Translations under genes and position numbers: made by a program | The notes under the pieces: model-generated | Seen by the model: the letters and a program-made list of their open reading frames with translations, nothing else | Database searches by the model: none | Told to the model about the DNA's origin: nothing | Origin: Clostridium folliculivorans | GTDB taxonomy: Bacteria > Bacillota > Clostridia > Clostridiales > Clostridiaceae | Length of the DNA: 64,000 bases | Assembly: GCF_024341905.1 (NCBI RefSeq) | Contig: NZ_BQXY01000001.1 | Coordinates: 1 to 64,000 of the forward strand | Reading direction: 5' to 3' | Shown here: in pieces, positions 17,100 to 25,071 of the stretch | Numbering within the stretch: position 1 is the first letter of the stretch | Layout of the letters: each line of letters opens with the position of its first letter

Positions 17100-17993
17100 A
17101 TGAAGTATGTTATTGGAGTTGATGGAGGAGGCACTAAAACGGAAACTATTGCCTTCGATATGAAAGGCAATATATTAATGGCATCTATAAAGGGGTTTGG
17201 TAACCTTTTAAACGATAAGGTACAGGCTTTAAACAATATAGAAGCTTCCATTAAAGATATAACTGATGCTTTTGGTACTGAAGATTTGGCTTATATATAT
17301 ATGGGACTAGCAGGCTCTGAATTTGGCAATAATGCAAAACTTGTAGAAGCTACTATAGAAAATAGTTTCAAAGTGCCATGCGAAGTTATGAATGATGGTG
17401 AGTTAGCCTTAAAAGCATTATTAAAAGGCGAAGACGGGATTTTAACTATAGCTGGTACTGGCTCAATATGCTTTGGAATAAACAATAAAATAAGTGAAAG
17501 AGCTGGAGGCTGGGGAAACCTATTAGGAGATGAGGGAAGTGCTTATAAAATTGCTATTGAAGCACTTAAACTTATGATTTACGAAAGAGATTATAAAATG
17601 CCATTCAGCAATTTAAGTATAAGTATTTTGAATTATTTAAACATAAATAAGGCAGAACAAATAGTAGAATTTGTATATTCATCAACAAAAGATGAGATTG
17701 CTGTACTTGCTGCTGTGGTTTCCGAAGAGGCTGAGAAAGGAAATGAAGCAGCTAGAAATATACTAGTAACTGAAGGAATAAGCCTTGCAAAGACTACGGA
17801 ATGCGTATACAAAAAACTTAACTTCCATAGTTGCAGTATTGGACTTGTAGGTGGAGCTATAAGAAAGTCAGAAATATTAAGAAATGCATTCGAAGAATAT
17901 TTAGAACAAAGATTAAATATTATAAGCTTTATTGATGAGGATATGTCACCTGCAAAAGGTGCTTATTATATATATAGAAAATCATTTGAATAA
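17100..17993 (+). CDS. murK: N-acetylmuramic acid/N-acetylglucosamine kinase (BadF/BadG family)
   Basis: 297 residues of the BadF/BadG/BcrA ASKHA fold: phosphate-1 loop VDGGGTKTE near the N-terminus, adenosine/phosphate motifs IAGTGS and GGWGNLLGDEGSAY. In Clostridium acetobutylicum the homologous MurK phosphorylates MurNAc and GlcNAc; the pairing here with a MupG-like gene supports the same role in cell-wall sugar recycling, by inference. AAGGGGGAG precedes ATG 17100. It is 14 bases from the next gene, in one operon. Confidence 0.82.
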   Translation: MKYVIGVDGGGTKTETIAFDMKGNILMASIKGFGNLLNDKVQALNNIEASIKDITDAFGTEDLAYIYMGLAGSEFGNNAKLVEATIENSFKVPCEVMNDGELALKALLKGEDGILTIAGTGSICFGINNKISERAGGWGNLLGDEGSAYKIAIEALKLMIYERDYKMPFSNLSISILNYLNINKAEQIVEFVYSSTKDEIAVLAAVVSEEAEKGNEAARNILVTEGISLAKTTECVYKKLNFHSCSIGLVGGAIRKSEILRNAFEEYLEQRLNIISFIDEDMSPAKGAYYIYRKSFE

Positions 17994-18007
17994 AGGAGAA
18001 AAATAAA

Positions 18008-19096
18008 ATGAAAAGATTAGGCATATCAGTTTATCCAGGTCATCAAAGCACTGAAGAAATAATAGAGTATATAAATTTAGCTGGTAAATACGGTTATAAA
18101 AGAATTTTTACATGTCTTATCTCAACAGATAAAGATATAGATGAGACAGTAAGTGAATTTAAACAAGTGTTAGCAGCTGCTAAGAATAATGATATGGAAG
18201 TAATTGCAGATCTAGATCCAACTGTATTTAAAAGATTAAACGCTACAATACATGACTTAGGAATATTTAAAGAAATGGGACTTGACGGCATAAGATTAGA
18301 CATGGGCTTTAGCGGTATGGAAGAAACCTTAATGACCTACAACAAATATGGTCTTAAGATAGAATTAAATATGAGTAGTGGTACTAAATATGTTGATAAT
18401 ATAATGTCTTATAAACCTAATTTAGAAAATTTATATGGATGTCATAATTTCTATCCACATGTTTATACAGGTTTATCCTATGAACATTTCTTAAAATGCT
18501 CTATACAATTTAGAGATTTTGGTCTTAAAACAGCAGCTTTTGTAAACTCTGAAACTGCAAATCATGGTCCATGGCCAGTATCTGAAGGTCTTTGCACATT
18601 AGAAGAACATAGAACTCTCCCAATAGCAGTACAAGCTAAGCACTTGTTTGCTACTGGACTTATAGATGATGTTATAATAGCAAATGCATTTGCTTCAGAG
18701 GAAGAATTAAAGGCTTTAAGTGAAGTAAATAGAGAAATGTTAGAATTTGATGTTGAGCTTGAAGAAAATATATCCGACATTGAAAAGAAAATAGTTTTAG
18801 AAGAATATCACTTTAATCGTGGTGATGTATCAGAATATATGGTGAGAAGTACTCAAAGTAGAGTAAAGTATAAAGGACACGGGTTCCCTCCATACAACAC
18901 TCCAGATATGAAAAAAGGAGATATACTGATTGACTCAGATCTTTATACAAGATATGCTGGTGAACTTCAAGTTGCCTTAAAGCCTATGAAAAACTATGGC
19001 AAAACTAATGTGGTAGGACATATTGTTGAAGAGGAGTTATTCTTACTTGACTACCTAGAACCATGGAGAACCTTTGGATTTAGATTAAAGAAGTAA
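18008..19096 (+). CDS. mupG: MupG-type 6-phospho-N-acetylmuramidase (DUF871, GH170)
   Basis: 362 residues, matching the DUF871 family along its length: LGISVYPGHQS at the start, the barrel segment GIRLDMGFSG, HNFYPHVYTGL, and NHGPWPVSEGLCTLE. The Staphylococcus aureus member MupG cleaves MurNAc-6-phosphate-GlcNAc in the cytoplasm during peptidoglycan recycling. Next to a MurNAc/GlcNAc kinase, this enzyme plausibly supplies MurNAc-6-P and GlcNAc. No murQ or phosphotransferase gene is present here, so the substrate may enter by another route. AAAGGAG precedes ATG 18008. Confidence 0.85.
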   Translation: MKRLGISVYPGHQSTEEIIEYINLAGKYGYKRIFTCLISTDKDIDETVSEFKQVLAAAKNNDMEVIADLDPTVFKRLNATIHDLGIFKEMGLDGIRLDMGFSGMEETLMTYNKYGLKIELNMSSGTKYVDNIMSYKPNLENLYGCHNFYPHVYTGLSYEHFLKCSIQFRDFGLKTAAFVNSETANHGPWPVSEGLCTLEEHRTLPIAVQAKHLFATGLIDDVIIANAFASEEELKALSEVNREMLEFDVELEENISDIEKKIVLEEYHFNRGDVSEYMVRSTQSRVKYKGHGFPPYNTPDMKKGDILIDSDLYTRYAGELQVALKPMKNYGKTNVVGHIVEEELFLLDYLEPWRTFGFRLKK

Positions 19097-19171
19097 TTTA
19101 AGTTTAATCTCAATAATAATGTTAAACATAGTAGAACTATAAAATAAATTAGAATAAAGATTAGTTAATAT

Positions 19172-19258
19172 AAAGAACTACTTTACTGTGAGATAGCTGT
19201 AAATGACTCTAAGATGGATTAGGGTTTTAAGGCTATACTTTAGGAAAGTAGTTCTTTT
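19172..19258 (+). terminator. Long-loop terminator after mupG
   Basis: AAAGAACTACTTT and its complement AAAGTAGTTCTTT enclose about 60 bases and are followed by TTTTTGG. The loop can form a smaller TTTAC...GTAAA hairpin. The long loop is unusual for a simple terminator. Confidence 0.65.
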
Positions 19259-19317
19259 TGGTTCTAAAAATACAGAATGTTGCATACATATAAAAAAAGG
19301 GCTTAATGGAGGTAATT

Positions 19318-19932
19318 ATGCCTTTACTTGCACGTTTTAAATTAAATAATGTAGAGAATGTATTTAACGATTTTATAGAGCTGGAAACAGAAGATTATAA
19401 GTTAAGAAAGCTAACTAAGATGGATGCTAAAGACATTATAGATATATACGAAAACAAGGATATAATGACATACGATAGAGCTCTATTCATAAAAAATGAG
19501 AGTAGTGCAAAAAAATTTATTGAGCAGCTTAATGATATGTATGAGGAAAGAGAAAGAATAGATTGGGCTATAGAAGATAAAAAGCTAGGCAAAGTAATCG
19601 GCCTTATTGCACTTTTTAATATAAGTGTGTTAGATTCTAGAGCAGAAGTAGGATATGTACTAAATAAAGATTATACAAACAAAGGTATAATGCAGTATAT
19701 TTTAAAATGGATGGTGGATTTCTCTTTTAATTTTCTTGGGATACACAAGTTAGAAGCTAACGTCAACGCACAGAATACTCCCTCTATAAAGCTGTGTGAG
19801 AAGATAGGCTTTGAAAGAGAAGGACATAGAAAAAAGCAGGATTTTGACAGAAGAACTGGTGAATATAATGATAATTATACTTATGGGCTCATCAATGATA
19901 AATGGGAGATTATTTTAGAAAAAATAGAATAA
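19318..19932 (+). CDS. GNAT-family acetyltransferase (RimJ/RimL type)
   Basis: About 204 residues of a GNAT acetyltransferase: acceptor-side ETEDYKLRKLT, the central beta strands VIGLIALFN and AEVGYVLN, and the acetyl-CoA loop region ending in NTPSIKLCEKIGFEREGHRKK. It resembles enzymes that acetylate protein N-termini or small molecules; substrate unknown. The ATG at 19306 overlaps the GGAGGT box at 19308-19313, so ATG 19318 is chosen. Monocistronic, upstream of tRNA-Glu. Confidence 0.88.
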   Translation: MPLLARFKLNNVENVFNDFIELETEDYKLRKLTKMDAKDIIDIYENKDIMTYDRALFIKNESSAKKFIEQLNDMYEERERIDWAIEDKKLGKVIGLIALFNISVLDSRAEVGYVLNKDYTNKGIMQYILKWMVDFSFNFLGIHKLEANVNAQNTPSIKLCEKIGFEREGHRKKQDFDRRTGEYNDNYTYGLINDKWEIILEKIE

Positions 19933-19966
19933 AAAGAACATTTCATATAAATTTTAAAGAATACTG

Positions 19967-19994
19967 TTGCAAAAATAAGAAAAAGTGGTACAAT
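19967..19994 (+). promoter_or_regulatory. Promoter of tRNA-Glu
   Basis: TTGCAA (19967-19972), a 16-base spacer and TACAAT (19989-19994), ending 13 bases before the tRNA. This fits a vegetative sigma-A promoter. Confidence 0.75.
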
Positions 19995-20007
19995 ATTACT
20001 TGTACCT

Positions 20008-20082
20008 GGCCCGTTGGTCAAGTGGCTAAGACGCCACCCTCTCACGGTGGAATCAGGGGTTCGATCCCCCTACGGGCTACCA
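20008..20082 (+). tRNA. tRNA-Glu (CTC)
   Basis: A full cloverleaf: acceptor GGCCCGT pairs with ACGGGCT (one G-U), anticodon stem CCACC/GGTGG encloses CTCTCAC with anticodon CTC, T-arm GGGGTTCGATCCCCC, and CCA is encoded. It reads GAG. It is followed by a terminator at 20089-20132. Confidence 0.95.
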
Positions 20083-20088
20083 AATAAG

Positions 20089-20132
20089 AAAAATCTAAGG
20101 TTTTACACTATTGTGAACCTTAGATTTTTTTG
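20089..20132 (+). terminator. Terminator of tRNA-Glu
   Basis: AAAATCTAAGGTT and AACCTTAGATTTT pair around a 13-base loop, followed by TTTG. It lies 7 bases past the tRNA. Confidence 0.88.
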
Positions 20133-20171
20133 TTACAGAAAGAAATTTAAACTAAATGAGGGGAATAATAT

Positions 20172-20552
20172 ATGCCTAGACCTAGAAAATGCAGAAAGGT
20201 TTGCTGTTTACCAGAAAGAGAGATATATGGACCACTTGATGTTAGTGTCAACGAAGATAATCTAATAATAATGACAGTGGATGAATATGAAACTATACGA
20301 CTTATTGATTTAGAAGGATTTACTCAGGAAGATTGTGCAAATCAAATGAATATTGCACGTACGACTGTTCAAGGAATTTATAATGAAGCAAGAAGAAAAC
20401 TTGCTGAATCCTTAGTCAATGGAAAAGTGTTGAAGATTCAAGGTGGAGACTATGAGCTTTGCAGTGAGGTTAAAATAGGATGTAGCAATGGCAGATGCTG
20501 TAGACATAGATGTAAGAGAGAGTTGGCTCATAAAGAAGATAAAAGTCATTAA
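20172..20552 (+). CDS. DUF134 family predicted DNA-binding protein
   Basis: 126 residues. The N-terminus MPRPRKCRKVCCLPE is the hallmark of DUF134, and the middle (YETIRLIDLEGFTQEDCANQMNIARTTVQGIYNEAR) is a sigma-70 region 4-like helix-turn-helix. The C-terminus is Cys-rich (ELCSE, GCSNGRCCRHRCKRE), suggesting a metal or iron-sulfur site. Members often lie beside NifX/NifB-like cofactor proteins, as here on the opposite strand, so it is a candidate regulator of that gene through the palindromes at 21130-21187; that link is inference. GAGGGGAAT precedes ATG 20172. Confidence 0.9.
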   Translation: MPRPRKCRKVCCLPEREIYGPLDVSVNEDNLIIMTVDEYETIRLIDLEGFTQEDCANQMNIARTTVQGIYNEARRKLAESLVNGKVLKIQGGDYELCSEVKIGCSNGRCCRHRCKRELAHKEDKSH

Positions 20553-20638
20553 TTTTGTAGGTAAGATATTAACAATAATGGTATCAATATTTTATAAGAT
20601 AGGGTTACATAGACAGTGCATTGATAGTGTCTAAACAA

Positions 20639-20688
20639 AAAACAGTCAGTTATTATAGAGTTGAGAATATAATAACTGACTGTTTTTT
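20639..20688. terminator. Bidirectional terminator between DUF134 and nifX-like genes
   Basis: AAAAAACAGTCAGTTATTAT and its complement form a stem of about 19 bp with a short loop and T runs on both strands. It serves both converging genes. Confidence 0.92.
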
Positions 20689-20707
20689 GTATTTTAGCTA
20701 ATAAAGC

Positions 20708-21076
20708 TTAATGATTACATTTGTGATCATTATCATGCTCATGGCAACTATCTCCTGAGTCCACAACAGAACCTTCTAACCAATTTTGAGCAACGGTTTT
20801 TACATCACCTGAACATCCACGTAATACATCAATACCAGAGTTGTTCAGTACTCTTAATGCTCCTTGCCCCATGTTGCCTGCTAACATAAGTTTTACACCC
20901 ATTTCTGAAAGAACTTGCGCAATGTTTGATTTACAGCCGCAGCCTTCTGGAGAAGCAACATTTTCAGAATCAATTATTTCTTTAGTATCAGTATTAACTG
21001 TGAAAACAGTAAAGTATTCACAGTGGCCAAAATGGTCATCAATTTTATTTTCACGAGATGGTAATGCAATTTTCAT
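20708..21076 (-). CDS. NifX/NifB-family dinitrogenase iron-molybdenum cofactor-like protein
   Basis: 122 residues of the small NifX-like fold: MKIALPSRENKIDDHFGHCEYF at the start with the conserved DxHFGxC, then SPEGCGCKSNIA and AGNMGQGA. The tail is His/Cys-rich (CHEHDNDHKCNH), suitable for metal binding. Such stand-alone proteins carry iron-sulfur or Fe-Mo type cofactors and are common in anaerobes without nitrogenase. The promoter region holds two palindromes at 21130-21187, so expression is probably tightly regulated. Confidence 0.9.
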   Translation of the reverse strand: MKIALPSRENKIDDHFGHCEYFTVFTVNTDTKEIIDSENVASPEGCGCKSNIAQVLSEMGVKLMLAGNMGQGALRVLNNSGIDVLRGCSGDVKTVAQNWLEGSVVDSGDSCHEHDNDHKCNH

Positions 21077-21129
21077 ATATTTGTACCTTCCTTTAAGTGT
21101 ATTTAATACGATAGTAGTTAAAAAAGCAG

Positions 21130-21187
21130 GTTATTGACATATGTCGTTTATCTTTATGATAACATATTACTGACATATGTCAATAAC
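21130..21187 (-). promoter_or_regulatory. Double palindromic operator/promoter of the nifX-like gene
   Basis: GTTATTGACATATGTC (21130-21145) and its exact complement (21172-21187) form an inverted repeat, and each half contains its own palindrome GACATATGTC. On the minus strand TTGACA in the right half is followed after 16 bases by TATCAT, a possible -35/-10 pair, so one palindrome covers the -35 and the other the start site. The TTGAC-N4-GTCAA shape recalls Crp/Fnr-type sites, but the regulator is unknown. Confidence 0.7.
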
Positions 21188-21245
21188 TGCAATATATATA
21201 CTCACTTTAACTAAAGGACTTAAATATAGAGATATTATTATATTT

Positions 21246-21902
21246 CTATTTATTATTATAATTAATAGATTTTTTAGGACATTTGTACACACATCTTTTG
21301 CATTGAATACAATCTGGATGATCTATAGCTCCGTTCTTATAATGATAAGGGGATATACCCATAGGGCAATTCTTTTCGCATAGTCTGCAAGACACACATG
21401 AATTTTCTACTTGTAGAAGAGAAGCTCTATTTTTTCTGTTTTTAAACTTAGAAATTAATGCAGCTAAGCTTCCCATAGGACAGAAATTACACCAAGTCCT
21501 TTCAGTATAAAATAAAGATAATACTATTCCTATTATTGTAGTAACAACTATTAATCTATATACTACAAAGCCCATTTCGTAAAGATTGCCCCAGTTTTTT
21601 ATCATTCCTGTAGTGAATACAGTTAACATAAGTATAGTAACTAAAGATCTAAAGAATACTGACTTTAAAAATGCTGGTACTTTTCTCTTTCTACTAAACT
21701 TTGAGACTACATTATCGTAAAAACTACCTCTTGGACAAAGATTTCCACACCAAAATCTCCCTTTAAAAAGAGAAACTATAATTGGTGCCACCATACAAAT
21801 CGTAGCAAATAGGCCGATTCTAAAATCGAAAAGCCCTAGGATTATAAATGTGATTAATAGGATGTAAGAATACTTCTTCCAAAACTTTAAAAATGATTTC
21901 AT
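21246..21902 (-). CDS. 4Fe-4S membrane polyferredoxin (NapH/CcoG-like)
   Basis: About 218 residues with several hydrophobic segments, cytoplasmic Cys motifs CGNLCPRGSF and CNFCPMGSL of the NapH/FixG type, and a C-terminal pair of 4Fe-4S clusters (CVSCRLCEKNCP and CIQCKRCVYKCP). It likely passes electrons across or along the membrane. The start is ATG 21902 behind GGAGG; an upstream in-frame ATG at 21983 would add a non-family leader. Its redox partner is not identifiable. It is followed on the same strand by the nifX-like gene, beyond that gene's own promoter. Confidence 0.88.
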   Translation of the reverse strand: MKSFLKFWKKYSYILLITFIILGLFDFRIGLFATICMVAPIIVSLFKGRFWCGNLCPRGSFYDNVVSKFSRKRKVPAFLKSVFFRSLVTILMLTVFTTGMIKNWGNLYEMGFVVYRLIVVTTIIGIVLSLFYTERTWCNFCPMGSLAALISKFKNRKNRASLLQVENSCVSCRLCEKNCPMGISPYHYKNGAIDHPDCIQCKRCVYKCPKKSINYNNK

Positions 21903-22013
21903 AAAGTAAACCTCCACAATAAATAATATACCCCTATGGGGAATCACAAAAGCTATTTTATTAGATGATTTTTCATCAGTCAATTTACAAAAAGCTTATT
22001 ATATTAAATTGAC

Positions 22014-22066
22014 TTGCAATAGCTCTTTATTGATACTAATATTAATATATTAGAATATTCTAATAT
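22014..22066 (+). promoter_or_regulatory. Promoter with perfect 20-bp operator for the rhodanese operon
   Basis: TTGCAA (22014-22019), a 17-base spacer and TAATAT (22037-22042) are followed by the self-complementary ATATTAGAATATTCTAATAT (22047-22066) at the expected start site. Placement implies repression. AT-rich palindromes of this kind are bound by ArsR/SmtB-family sensors; the ArsR gene at 24447 is the obvious candidate, by inference. Confidence 0.75.
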
Positions 22067-22140
22067 TGTGACGGTTTAAAAAATAAAATATTGAGAAAAA
22101 TATAAAAGATTGATATATAAAATTTTAAGGAGCTGATATC

Positions 22141-22461
22141 ATGTTTACGAAATCTACAGGAAATAAGTTTAGTACTATAAGTGTTCATGACTTAGATGAA
22201 AGGCTAGGAAAAATAGATTTAATCGATATTAGAGAAGATTATGAATATAAAAGTGGACATATACCAAAAGCTAAAAATATACCAATGGGACAATTATTAG
22301 CTAAACCAGATAAATATCTGGATAAAGAAAAAGAATATCATATAATATGTCAATCAGGTGGAAGAAGTGCAAGAGCTTGTGATGAGCTTTCGTCACAAGG
22401 ATATAAGATAATAAATGTATCTGGAGGAACGGGGTCATATATAAAACCGTTAGAAAGATAA
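22141..22461 (+). CDS. Single-domain rhodanese-like protein
   Basis: 106 residues: one rhodanese domain with LIDIREDYEYKSGHIPKAKNIP and the active-site loop CQSGGRSARAC, catalytic C70. It should carry sulfane sulfur as a persulfide. It is co-transcribed with the CoA-disulfide reductase/rhodanese fusion 26 bases downstream and lies under the palindromic operator at 22047-22066. AAGGAG precedes ATG 22141. Confidence 0.92.
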   Translation: MFTKSTGNKFSTISVHDLDERLGKIDLIDIREDYEYKSGHIPKAKNIPMGQLLAKPDKYLDKEKEYHIICQSGGRSARACDELSSQGYKIINVSGGTGSYIKPLER

Positions 22462-22487
22462 TTATATTGGCTAAAGGAGATTAAAAC

Positions 22488-24146
22488 ATGAAAAAAGTAT
22501 TGATAGTAGGTGGTGTTGCAGCTGGAGCATCCGCAGCAGCTAGACTTAGAAGATTAGATGAAAGTGCTGAGATTATAATGTTTGAAAAAGGTGAGTATAT
22601 ATCTTTTGCTAACTGTGGATTACCATATTACATAGGAGGAGTTATTGAGGATAGGGAAGATCTTTTAGTAGCTACTCCGGAACTTATGAAGGATAGATTC
22701 AACATAGATGTAAGAACAAACAGTGAAGTTATAAGTATAAATTATAAGGATAAGAAAATCTCCATAGCTTCTAAGGATAAAGGAATTTATGAAGAATGCT
22801 TTGACTACCTTGTTTTAGCACCAGGTGCAAAGCCATTAAAACCTAATATTCCTGGAATTGAAAGTAAAAAAGTATATACACTTAGAAACGTAGAAGACAC
22901 TGATAAAATTAAATCTGTTGTAGACGAAGTGAAAAAAGCTATAGTTATCGGTGGTGGATATATAGGTGTAGAAATGGCTGAGAATCTAAGAGAAAAAGGC
23001 ATAAATGTTACTTTAGTAGAAGCTGCACCTCATATCTTAGCACCTTTTGATGATGATTTGATTCCAGTAGCAGAGAAACAAATGGAAGACAAGGGAGTAA
23101 AGTTAGTTTTAGGCAATGGAGTTACTGCGTTTAAAGAAGCTTCCGATGGTATTGAAGTTGAACTTCGGAGTGGAGATAAAGTAAAAGGCGATATTGTAAT
23201 AGCAGCAATAGGAGTTACACCTGATACAGAATTTATAAGAAATAGTGGGATTGAACTTGGGCCTAGAGGTCATATATTAGTAAATGAAAATATGGAAACA
23301 AATATTAAAGATATATATGCGGGTGGAGATGCAGTAGAGGTTGTAGATTTTGTGAATAACACGAAAACGGCTATCCCGCTAGCTAGTCCTGCCAATAAAC
23401 AAGGAAGAATAATTGCAGATAATATTAGTGGTACAAATAAGGCATATAAAAAGACACAGGGAACCACAGTAATTAAAGTTTTTGATTTGTGTTTGGCTGC
23501 AACTGGAAACAATGAAAGAATTTTAAATAGATTAAATATTCCTTATAAAGTAGCGATAATACATCCTAATAATCATGCAGGATATTACCCAGGTGCTGTT
23601 CAAATTACATTAAAATTGATTTTTAATGACGAAGGAAAGATATTAGGTGCACAAGCATTAGGATACGAAGGGGTAGAAAAGAGAATTGATGTTATAGCAG
23701 CAGTTATAAGATTAAAAGGAACTATATATGATTTAACAGAGATGGAATTATCTTATGCACCACCATTTGGATCTGCAAAAGATCCTGTTAATTTTGTTGG
23801 GTATGTAGCTGAGAATGTTTTGACAGAAAAGAGCGAGCTTGTTCATCCAAGAGAACTAAAAAATATTAAAGGTAATGAAAATATAGTTGTGTTAGATGTT
23901 CGAACTAATTCTGAAAGAGAAAGAGGTGCTGTAGACGGATCAATACATATTAATGTAAATGAATTAAGGGAAAAGCTTAATACATTAGATAAAAACAAAG
24001 AATATTGGATACACTGTGCAGTTGGAATAAGAGCATACGTGGCTGAGAGGATATTAAAACAAAATGGATTTAAATGCAAAAATATAACTGGTGGGTTTAA
24101 GAGTATTTTAGCTATGAACTATACTCCAAAGGGATTGAAAGAGTAA
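22488..24146 (+). CDS. CoA-disulfide/polysulfide reductase fused to rhodanese
   Basis: 552 residues. Residues 1-450 form a flavoprotein disulfide reductase: FAD motif GGVAAGASAA, catalytic C43 in FANCGLPYY (the same position as in known CoA-disulfide reductases), NAD motif IGGGYIGVE, and IYAGGDAVE. The last about 90 residues are a rhodanese domain with active C510 in HCAVGIRAY. Such fusions (CoADR-RHD, also NADH-dependent persulfide reductases) reduce CoA persulfides or polysulfides. Together with the upstream rhodanese it forms a sulfane-sulfur processing unit. A terminator follows at 24174-24201. Confidence 0.93.
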   Translation: MKKVLIVGGVAAGASAAARLRRLDESAEIIMFEKGEYISFANCGLPYYIGGVIEDREDLLVATPELMKDRFNIDVRTNSEVISINYKDKKISIASKDKGIYEECFDYLVLAPGAKPLKPNIPGIESKKVYTLRNVEDTDKIKSVVDEVKKAIVIGGGYIGVEMAENLREKGINVTLVEAAPHILAPFDDDLIPVAEKQMEDKGVKLVLGNGVTAFKEASDGIEVELRSGDKVKGDIVIAAIGVTPDTEFIRNSGIELGPRGHILVNENMETNIKDIYAGGDAVEVVDFVNNTKTAIPLASPANKQGRIIADNISGTNKAYKKTQGTTVIKVFDLCLAATGNNERILNRLNIPYKVAIIHPNNHAGYYPGAVQITLKLIFNDEGKILGAQALGYEGVEKRIDVIAAVIRLKGTIYDLTEMELSYAPPFGSAKDPVNFVGYVAENVLTEKSELVHPRELKNIKGNENIVVLDVRTNSERERGAVDGSIHINVNELREKLNTLDKNKEYWIHCAVGIRAYVAERILKQNGFKCKNITGGFKSILAMNYTPKGLKE

Positions 24147-24173
24147 AGTTAATAAACATTCCATTTCAAAATA

Positions 24174-24201
24174 AAAGATGCTTAAAATCAGCATCTTTTT
24201 G
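24174..24201 (+). terminator. Terminator after the rhodanese/CoADR operon
   Basis: AAAGATGC and GCATCTTT pair around TTAAAATCA and are followed by TTG and T runs. It separates this operon from arsR. The rest of the gap to 24447 is AT-rich and holds the element at 24365-24388. Confidence 0.85.
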
Positions 24202-24364
24202 TTTCGTACAAATCTTTATGACCTATAAATATTTTTTAGAAGATAATGAGTATATATATAATATCTACAAAAGGAATCCTTATATTTGTTGAATCTTGAT
24301 ATTAAAAGTACACTATTTAAAAAATATACTTGAATAAAAAAATAAAAAGGAATATTATTATATT

Positions 24365-24388
24365 AGTAAATAATTATATACTTAAATA
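24365..24388. promoter_or_regulatory. 24-bp element shared with the permease promoter
   Basis: AGTAAATAATTATATAC followed by TTAAATA matches, with one difference, the sequence at 25072-25095 upstream of the permease gene. The core is a near-palindrome (TAATTATATAMTTA). It lies 59 bases before arsR and is a candidate operator for ArsR autoregulation and control of the permease. Confidence 0.55.
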
Positions 24389-24446
24389 GTTATTTAGTTT
24401 TGCAAATTATAAATTGATTAAAAATCATAATACATAGGGGTATAAG

Positions 24447-24740
24447 ATGAATCAAGAAGATTTGAGTGTAAAAATATTTAAAGCACTAGGACATCCAATT
24501 AGATATAAAATTGTAAAGTATTTATTTGATGGCCCTAAGTGTGTTTGTAAGCTAAATGAAGATATAGAATTTAGTCAAGCTAACTTATCTCAGCATTTGA
24601 AGATATTAAAAGAATCAGGAATATTATCAAGTGAAAAGATTGGATTAAATATACATTATAGAATTAGTAACGATGAAATAAAAAAAATCATAGAATGTGT
24701 TGATAAATATGTTGTTAACTACATAAATAATTTTAAATAA
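24447..24740 (+). CDS. ArsR/SmtB-family repressor
   Basis: 97 residues of a winged-helix ArsR protein: FKALGHPIRYKIVKYL at the start, cysteines in KCVCKLNED at the alpha-3 metal or thiol site, recognition helix SQANLSQHLKILKESGI, and wing KIGLNIHYRI. The CVC pair resembles both arsenic-type and thiol-persulfide-type sensors. It heads a set with a CxxC thioredoxin-like protein and a DUF318 permease. GGGGTAT precedes ATG 24447. The effector is uncertain: arsenic, or reactive sulfur given the neighbours. Confidence 0.92.
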   Translation: MNQEDLSVKIFKALGHPIRYKIVKYLFDGPKCVCKLNEDIEFSQANLSQHLKILKESGILSSEKIGLNIHYRISNDEIKKIIECVDKYVVNYINNFK

Positions 24741-24761
24741 ATATATACTGGAGGGGAATAT

Positions 24762-25001
24762 ATGGAGATTAAGATTTTGGGAACTGGTTGTTCTAATTGT
24801 AAGAAACTTGAGGCAAATGCTAGGGAAGCAGTAAAACAATTAAGTGTTGAGGCTAAAATAACAAAGGTAGAAGATATTAAAGACATTATGAAATATGGAG
24901 TTATGAGGACTCCTGCTATTGTAATAAATGAGAAGGTAAAAATGTTTGGAAAAGTTTGTACTGTTGATGAGATTAAGAAATATATAAGTGATGAAAAATA
25001 G
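24762..25001 (+). CDS. Small thioredoxin-like redox protein (CSNC)
   Basis: 79 residues: a minimal thioredoxin fold of the redox-active disulfide protein 2 type, with C10 and C13 in GTGCSNCKKLE and the cis-Pro segment MRTPAIVINEKV. These proteins usually accompany DUF318 permeases, as here. GGAGGGG precedes ATG 24762, 21 bases after the arsR stop. It likely exchanges disulfides with the permease or its substrate. Confidence 0.92.
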   Translation: MEIKILGTGCSNCKKLEANAREAVKQLSVEAKITKVEDIKDIMKYGVMRTPAIVINEKVKMFGKVCTVDEIKKYISDEK

Positions 25002-25019
25002 AGAAATATTATTTTAAAA

Positions 25020-25050
25020 GGACTTATCCTAATTTATTAGGAAAAAGTCC
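25020..25050 (+). terminator. Hairpin between thioredoxin-like and permease genes
   Basis: GGACTT-TCCTAA pairs with TTAGGA-AAGTCC around TTTA, with one internal mismatch on each side. The downstream AATATTTTT is only weakly U-rich, so it is either a leaky terminator that lowers permease expression or an RNA-processing site. Confidence 0.55.
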
Positions 25051-25071
25051 AATATTTTTGGATACTATATA

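Noticed and set aside
20014-20265. Open frames running through tRNA-Glu into the DUF134 gene
   Set aside because: They start in or just before the tRNA, cross its terminator and show no ribosome binding site; tRNA sequence gives spurious frames.
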